A stretch of DNA of 64,000 bases from Leucaena leucocephala (Eukaryota; Streptophyta; Magnoliopsida; Fabales; Fabaceae), in NCBI GenBank assembly GCA_037074615.1, contig CM073532.1, forward strand, positions 16,880,001 through 16,944,000, in the 5' to 3' direction. The notes beneath the pieces are model-generated. The model ran no database searches. It was not told the origin of the DNA and saw only the letters and a program-made list of their open reading frames with translations. Position 1 is the stretch's first letter, and every line of letters starts with the position of its first letter. The position numbers were made by a program, and so were the translations under genes. Below are positions 57,866 through 64,000 of the stretch, in pieces.

Positions 57866-60641
57866 TTTGTCGAGCTTATGAATTACTTGGATTTGATTGA
57901 ATGAATGATCTTCATAAATTAATAGCCTGATCTTATTTACTGAAAGATCTTTATAAGCTCACAATTTGTTTGGCTGAATATCTTCTTTCACTCAATCTTG
58001 TGATCTTATGATTTGCTCTGCTAAAAGATGATCTTGTGATTTGACCTTGTTTGATAAATGATCATATGGACTTGAGTTTCCAAATATGGTACATGATTTT
58101 GAAAAAGATCAAAGAAAGTTTTTTGAAGTCTGTTTGAAATATTTGAAAAAGGATACTTTTTCAGCATTTGTCGATAAGTTATTCAAAGAGCTTATTTATC
58201 GAAGAACACTTCGATAAATTACTTATTGTGAAATATATCGATAAATCTAAAAGTATATGTTTTAAAAGAAAATTCTTCAAAGAGTTTATCGATAAGGATA
58301 TTTATCAAATAACTATTTGATAAATCATGAACTATCGCTTTACTATTCATTTAAGATTTATCGAAGTCCTTTTCGATAAGGTTGATTATCGAAGAATTGA
58401 TCTATAATATTTTAACTATTTCAAACATAATCCTTTAGCAATTTATTGAAGACTTTTTCAATAAGGATGTTCTTCAATAAGCTCTTCGATAAGTCAGTTA
58501 TTTTGCGAAAAGAGTTTAAAATCAGACTTTATTAGATTTTGATCTTTAATACTAAATCATTTGAAAATAATTGCTTTATGCTTACATTGATTATATATCA
58601 TATCTTAAGTATGTTTCAGTATTATTTGTAGATTAAATAAAGAAAATGATCAAAGACAAAAGTCATTAGATATCCACGTCAGTAATAATGGCTATATTCA
58701 ATAAATGACTATCTCAACCGCTACTTCAATACTTTAATGGAATTTTGAAGAAACAAGTATAAAAGAAGAAGAAGCCAAAGTAAGAAAGCTGAAGAATTTG
58801 GGAGAGATATATAACAATACTACAACTGCTCAATGTTTTTTGATCATACTCAGTCATTGTCTTTGTTATACTCTATTTTCTCTCCTTTGGTTCAAAACAC
58901 TTGATACTCTTGAGAGAGAAACTTAGAGAGTTATAACTTAAGTGTTTATCTCATCTACTCTATTAAGAGAGTTTCATTTGTGTTAATCATTCTCTAAATT
59001 GCTTAAGAGTGTGATCTCTTAAATGGATTGCTACCTTAAAGTTGTAAGGGGGAGTAAGAGGCATTCTCACTAGAGAGTGACCTTACTGGTTGTAAGGGGG
59101 AGTGATAGGGAATTCTCACATAAATTGTTGGAGATTGTGCCCTAGGGGCCAATCATTACCTTATTAACATTGTTGATTTATGAATTTCTTATTAACCCCG
59201 CTATGAGAGAGCTGCATGGGTTAAGTCATAAGCTTCTCTCATATACAAGCCATGTCACTATGCCCTTTGACCTGAGATCATCATGGATTCCTACATGACA
59301 AACGCTCAGCTTTGACCTAGTCAAAAGTCACTTTTGACCGTGTGATCATAAAGGCTATGTTCGGGCTCAGTAGTTTTTCATGCCGAGGAATGTGAATGGT
59401 CAAGATGGAATTTGTCCCTCACATTCGTAGAGAGATATTACTGGACCCCTCGATGAGTGAGTCTGAGAAATGTATGGCCATACTGGAATGGAAGGGTAGT
59501 TCCATTTCTATATTCAGACTACTCAGGGATCGAGAAAGTAACGGTCAGAATAAGGGGATGACGTTCACCATGCCTCATCTGAAACATCCTCCCTTAGACT
59601 CCTCAGAGTACACTTGCGGAAGCAATATTAGCTCGATTATATCTTAATTTAAGCCCAGAAATTAAAATTTTACTCTTAAGTTCCTTATTCTGAACCTTTA
59701 ATTTTAGAACTGAATTATCTCATTCTACACATCCAAATAAGGCTTATTACCTATCCATGGAATGCCCCAGATGTGTACCACTGGCTCACCAAATTTCGTG
59801 GCCAAACTCCTTCGTTTACTAGGTTAAACTGAGGTCAAAACACTGCTATCGAATTTCTCTTTTAATTCGTCATCCACAAATTGAACATGCCAAACAATAT
59901 TTATTAATGAATAACAAAGTGTCAAACAACAAAGCATATACAAAATTCTCATATTCCTATTACATATTTTCCTGCCCGAACTTCGGCAGTATAACAGCTA
60001 GGCTTCATCTGTACAAAGAACTGAACCATACTGATTCAGTAATTCCCTCATGAGAACTACCATTCTACGTAAGTACCCAGGAAAGACTGGATGAACCGGG
60101 TAGGTCCACTCACTTTCAGCCTCCTTAGATAGCACAAACGTACACAGTACTTATCATATTATGATGTTCAGTCTTACATTCGGCGGCATAACAACGTCTC
60201 TCAACATTCTTAAAATTCACTTCAACATAATCTCCCTATAATGGGTTAGACATGGGGAATGAGATTCGGGGGAATCTCAGTAGTAGATAATCATAACAAT
60301 ATATGTAATGCAGAGTGACAGTGCTTGCTTGTGATTGTGTACAGATAAGTATGCTGCGTGCTTCCATACTCAATAACATATGATCATAGCATTGTAATAG
60401 AGCTTCAAGCATAACATATAAGACAATAATCCAACCAAACAATAGCACAACAAATCACAAAGCCATTACATAAAAGCTAGGATTAGTTACTACCTCAAAA
60501 GCTTAGCAGAACTCTAGAACCTCTCTACTGCTTTCAACTTCACCAGAACTTCCTTTATTTCTTTCTTTCTCCTTCTCTCTCTTCTTTCTCTCTCTTTCTT
60601 GCCCAAAACCGTGGGATGCATGAAATGGGAGGGGGAGGGGG

Positions 60642-60650
60642 TATTTATAG
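60642..60650 (-). promoter_or_regulatory. TATA box of solo LTR A5
   Basis: The plus strand reads TATTTATAG in GGGGGTATTTATAG, the reverse complement of the TATAAATACCCCC box of family A. Confidence 0.6.
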
Positions 60651-61426
60651 TTTCCCTCAATGGCATTCCTGTAATTTTGAAGCCATCTGAACTTGTGGTC
60701 CTCGTTTTTCCTGGAATTTCCTATTTTCTTTTATTCCTTTTTACTGCATCACCCAGGACACCTCACCGAGACACCTCATCGCCACATTCTTCACATGTCA
60801 CAATTCCTGGACACCTCATCAGCTGACTCAGCATTTCCAGTCCAATCCAGTACCAGTCCGGTCCGATTTCCCACAAACCGGACTCAACGGCTAAGATTGT
60901 GCCACGTGTCCTTAACTTTTCTTCTTCCTCTAAGATTGCACCATGTGGCACCTAGAAGGGACCTTTCATGCCTTCCAATGCTATCCAGATAAGTCCCAGA
61001 CTTATTCTGATCACCTCCTTGGTTATCGTGCCAACTGAGTAACTTTACTTTACTGAAAAGTCATTAAATCATTATTTTAATGCCACTTTTTCCCACATAT
61101 ATACTGGGATACGTTTTTGGGCCTGGGAATATCATCTTGGGTCTCTGATCCAGCCCAAGTACTCTGATGGCATGATTCCCAAGAAACACCCCTTGGCAAA
61201 TTACCAAAATGCCCTTAGTCTCTCTTTCTTTACTTTACTAGGTCTAGGGGCATTATTATCTTTTCACATCTTACCAGAGTATTCTCTGACCCTGGTCAAT
61301 TATCCAGATAACTTCCCTGGACTGTCTAACCTTAGGCAAATGACCAAAATACCCTTTACTTATTCTTCAGCTATTCTATAACATAGGGGAATTTTTGTCA
61401 TTTCGCACCTTTTACCCGGATAGTAC

Positions 61427-62189
61427 TAGGGGTGTTCATGGGCAGGGCTGGGCAGGGCGACCCCCCTGCCCAGAAAAAGCATGGGCTGCATTTTGCAGCC
61501 CGATGCCCGGCTCTGCCCGGTAAAAGCCCTAACCATTTTGGGCTGGGCATGGGCGGGCTGGGCATGCCCAAGTTGTGATGCCATGCTCATGTTTTTGGAA
61601 AAAATAGCAATTATAAACTTCTAAAATAATATCATATTCATATATCTTCAAGAGTTAAATAATATCTATAATCCACTAAAAATAAAGGTAACAAAAAGAT
61701 AATAATTAAAGTCTTGAAATTCATTGCATATAAAAAAATCTTGAAGTCTAAGTAGTTTATAATTACAACTTTACATCAATTTCCCAAATGTTGACAATGA
61801 TGAAGTATCTAAAAAAATAAAATAAATAATTATAATTTATAATGTAATCATATTATGATTAATAAAGTTAAAAAAATTAATGTAGTTATAAATATTAAAA
61901 GATGCAACTTACGTACTTAACTACTTATATTTCTAAAATGACCATTTAGTCACCAGTAACTATCATATTCTCCCTTCTAAATGTAGCATCTATGGAGAAA
62001 ATAAATAAAAAAAGGATGCTCATGGGCAGGGCAGGGCAACCCCCCTGCCCGGTGCCCAGCCCGAAAAAAGCATGGGCTGTATTTTGCAGCCCGATGCCCA
62101 GCCCTGCCCTATATTATCGGGCTGGGCAGGGCCATTTTTTCGCGGGCTCGGGTGGGCATACCGGGCCGCGGGCTTTATGAACACCCCTA
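61427..62189. mobile_element. Non-autonomous hAT-like transposon
   Basis: Terminal inverted repeats are TAGGGGTGTTCAT at 61427 and ATGAACACCCCTA ending at 62189. Both ends carry GC-rich subterminal repeats (GGGCAGGGC, CCCCCCTGCCC, GCATGGGCTG, TTTTGCAGCCCGATGCCC) around an AT-rich core with no frame. This is the style of plant hAT MITEs. A candidate 8 bp duplication is CCGGATAG (61416-61423) and CCGGACAC (62190-62197), imperfect and offset by 3 bases on the left. Confidence 0.75.
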
Positions 62190-64000
62190 CCGGACACTGG
62201 CCCCTTTTACCACTGAACTGCTATTATGGGCCTGGGTCTTCCCTGGTGTCACTATGGGCCTTAGAAAACACTATATGGCCTCTGGCCACAGTCCGATCAT
62301 CTCTATTCGGACTGTCTTTCCTTTACCGATTATAACTGTAAATTCCCATCTTCAGGAATTTTTACAGAAAAAGCGGGACCTCAAATCAAAATTCCGTGTT
62401 GCGTCATTCAACCCGGAATCCTTTTCTCTATCTCCCGGTATTTTCAGATATTTTATCCGGACCGGGCTGTTTTTGCCTGAAAGTACGCTCTAGCGCACAC
62501 TTTTCAAAAATGACCATTTTACCCTTGGTCACATTTCTAATTCTTTCATACACATAGAGACCTCATATGCACATTTCATAGTTCAGTGAAATGATCAGCA
62601 TAATTTTCTCTATTTTCTCACAAAATATGGTACTCATCGGCTACCTGCCCGATCTTTCCCATAATTACGATTTTGCCCCTGCATTCTCTTTCTAGCATCT
62701 TAACCTCATCTTCTCATCCCTCATCTTAAGGTCTAGAAATTCTCTTTCAATAACTCATCCCCTAAACTCTTCGGGAGTCATCGTTAATTGAAAGGCTCGA
62801 CAACCCGCTCATATCAAGTTATCTTACACAGGAGCCAGCCCATATCAAGCTACCTGCAGAATTCCTACGCTTAAGACTTAGGATATTCCTCACATTCCTT
62901 ATTTTGAATCTAGGTGAACTGTCCCGATTCTGTAGGTTAAAGACTTAACTCATCTTTAAATCCTGAAGGACTTAGCTCATCCCTCAGATTCCTACAAAAT
63001 ACAGGTAAGTAATCCGCCCATATCAGATTACTACCCTGAGACTACGGGTTTAGCAGCCTGCCCATATCAGACTACCTCCCAGTTCTCCTAGACAAAAAAT
63101 CAGGATGTTACATCATCCATGACAGAAATATCGTGTGACAAAAGGGACGTGATATGGTTGTATGAAAGGTAACATCGTTAGTCGATCCTCATATGTTTTA
63201 GGTAGTCGTAATGTCTTGCTAGAGGCCGCTTACGACTTGTGGATTAGTATAGTAACTGGCCCACTGCCAACTTCATATGGGCCTACAGGGTCGCACACAA
63301 AATAGCCCAACTCGAGCTGTGATGTCCAGATTCATTGAATCTAAGAGATGTCTAGATTCAATGAATAGTCTAGGGTGGATTTATATATTATATATATATA
63401 AATTTGTATATATATATTATATATATAATATAAGAGATATTTGCAAGATTTAATTTATAAGGATAAATTAAATTTCTATCACTTTTGAATTTGAATTTAA
63501 ATGGATATGATCTATTTGAATTCAAAATTCAAATTGATAAGATATCTCAAATTTGATTTATGAGAATAAATCAAATATATAATTCCGTCTTATCTTTATT
63601 TTAAATTAAATAAATAGGTGAATTAAATCCGTGAGACGGATTTAATCAAAACCGTATTTATTTAATTAGTTTCTTATCAAATTTATAATATATGATATTG
63701 TATTAATTTCAGAATTAATATAAGATTAATTCTGAAGCCCGGCCCAATTAGAAGCCCGATGGCATCCTATATATTTGACATTAGGAGCTAGGGTTCGACA
63801 CACAAGACATAACACAACTCACAAGAGAAAAAGGGGCAGGATAGTGCAAAAGGTTTACAGATAAGAAACTGCTAGAATAGAGACCGTGAGGATGGAATCT
63901 TGAGAAACCCTAGAGGGACAAGAGGCGATAGCACGTCGTTCGGTGGATACCGGTAGAGAAACCCTAGAGGATGGAATCGTGAGGTTGGAACGCTGTTCGT

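Larger units (their letters stand above)
53726..59125 (+). repeat. Family B LTR-like repeat, plus orientation, interrupted
   Basis: It starts TGTTAGACTCTAATGTTTTG at 53726. It then carries many TTCGATAA/TTATCGA words at 53800-54240 and again at 58160-58500, and the conserved end block (TTAGAGAGTT, GTAAGGGGGAG) at 58910-59110. It is split by solo LTR A4 (54816-57865) and truncated at 59125 by a family C LTR. Excluding A4 it is about 2.35 kb, so internal duplication is likely. The TGTTAG start followed by GATGATGACAA is reminiscent of long copia LTRs, but this is not proven. Confidence 0.5.
59580..63112 (-). mobile_element. Family A solo LTR, copy A5
   Basis: The ends are TGAAACATCC (59580) and GGATGTTACA (63112), with a perfect TCATC duplication (59575-59579 and 63113-63117). 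The intact family C LTR at 5155 confirms the site, because it reads straight through there. It is 3.53 kb, including a hAT-like insertion of 763 bp. The sense strand is minus, with the inverted TATAAATACCCCC at 60637-60650. It is closest to A1. Confidence 0.88.
59126..64000 (+). repeat. Family C copia LTR, plus copy, runs off the window
   Basis: It starts TGTTGGAGATTGTGCCCTAG at 59126. Relative to 4522-4790 it lacks about 185 bases just after GAATTTCTTA (59190). It is split by solo LTR A5 (59580-63112) and resumes at 63113, continuing to the window end at a point equivalent to about 5997 in the first LTR. Whether an internal region follows cannot be seen. Confidence 0.85.

Noticed and set aside
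60599..60992. Overlapping frames in both strands near 60600-61000
   Set aside because: They lie inside solo LTR A5 around its TATA box and are not shared as frames with A1 or A2.
62072..62493. Pro/Gly-rich frames at 61992-62493
   Set aside because: They span the GC-rich subterminal repeats of the hAT-like element and its junction with the LTR.
1..64000. CRISPR array, phage, plasmid, operon or toxin-antitoxin system
   Set aside because: No regular spaced repeats with unique spacers and no bacterial gene signatures. Everything recognisable is plant gene or plant transposon sequence.

Overview
This window is nuclear DNA from a flowering plant, most likely a eudicot. It is dominated by LTR retrotransposons nested in one another, with solo LTRs, tRNA-derived SINEs and CACTA and hAT relics, and only short islands of host sequence. 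The species cannot be named from sequence alone. No bacterial, phage, plasmid, CRISPR or organellar gene block was seen.

Layout. 1-6098: 3' part of a decayed Ty1/copia element (gag, protease, integrase, RT, RNase H, PPT, 3' LTR). 6099-8491: an inverted partial copy of the same LTR, split by a foldback-like insertion (6665-8415). 8492-9929: 3' end of a CACTA transposon. 9930-17089: a LINE-like scrap and a minus-strand gypsy-like element (LTR 10237-11701), itself split by a 3.2 kb solo LTR. 17090-18870: a truncated solo LTR and a copia-like end. 18871-21195: pseudogene of an IDN2/FDM-type XH-domain protein. 21196-28150: a nearly whole minus-strand copia element with both 480 bp LTRs. 28903-29985 and 51215-52312: two inverted copies of a 1.1 kb repeat. 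29988-43240: a SINE, an inverted-repeat element, LTR-like repeats rich in TTCGATAA, and two more solo LTRs. 43760-44040: a second SINE candidate.

Host genes. The only long host reading frame is at 44796-47372 on the minus strand. It resembles plant TAF1C, a predicted RNA polymerase I initiation factor subunit, and carries a stop codon just before what looks like its conserved C-terminal tail. 49805-50020 is a broken GDP-mannose pyrophosphorylase exon fragment. The FDM fragment at 19388-20350 is a pseudogene.

The main organising theme is one LTR family (called family A here). It begins TGTAACATCC or similar in the sense direction, is about 3.0-3.5 kb long, and has five full-length solo copies, three with perfect and two with near-perfect 5 bp target duplications. 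They sit inside other elements and so give an order of insertion. No operon-like set of cooperating genes is present. The least ordinary structures are the 6665-8415 insertion, whose two ends are both LTR 5' ends facing opposite ways, and the multi-layer inverted repeat at 30120-38165.
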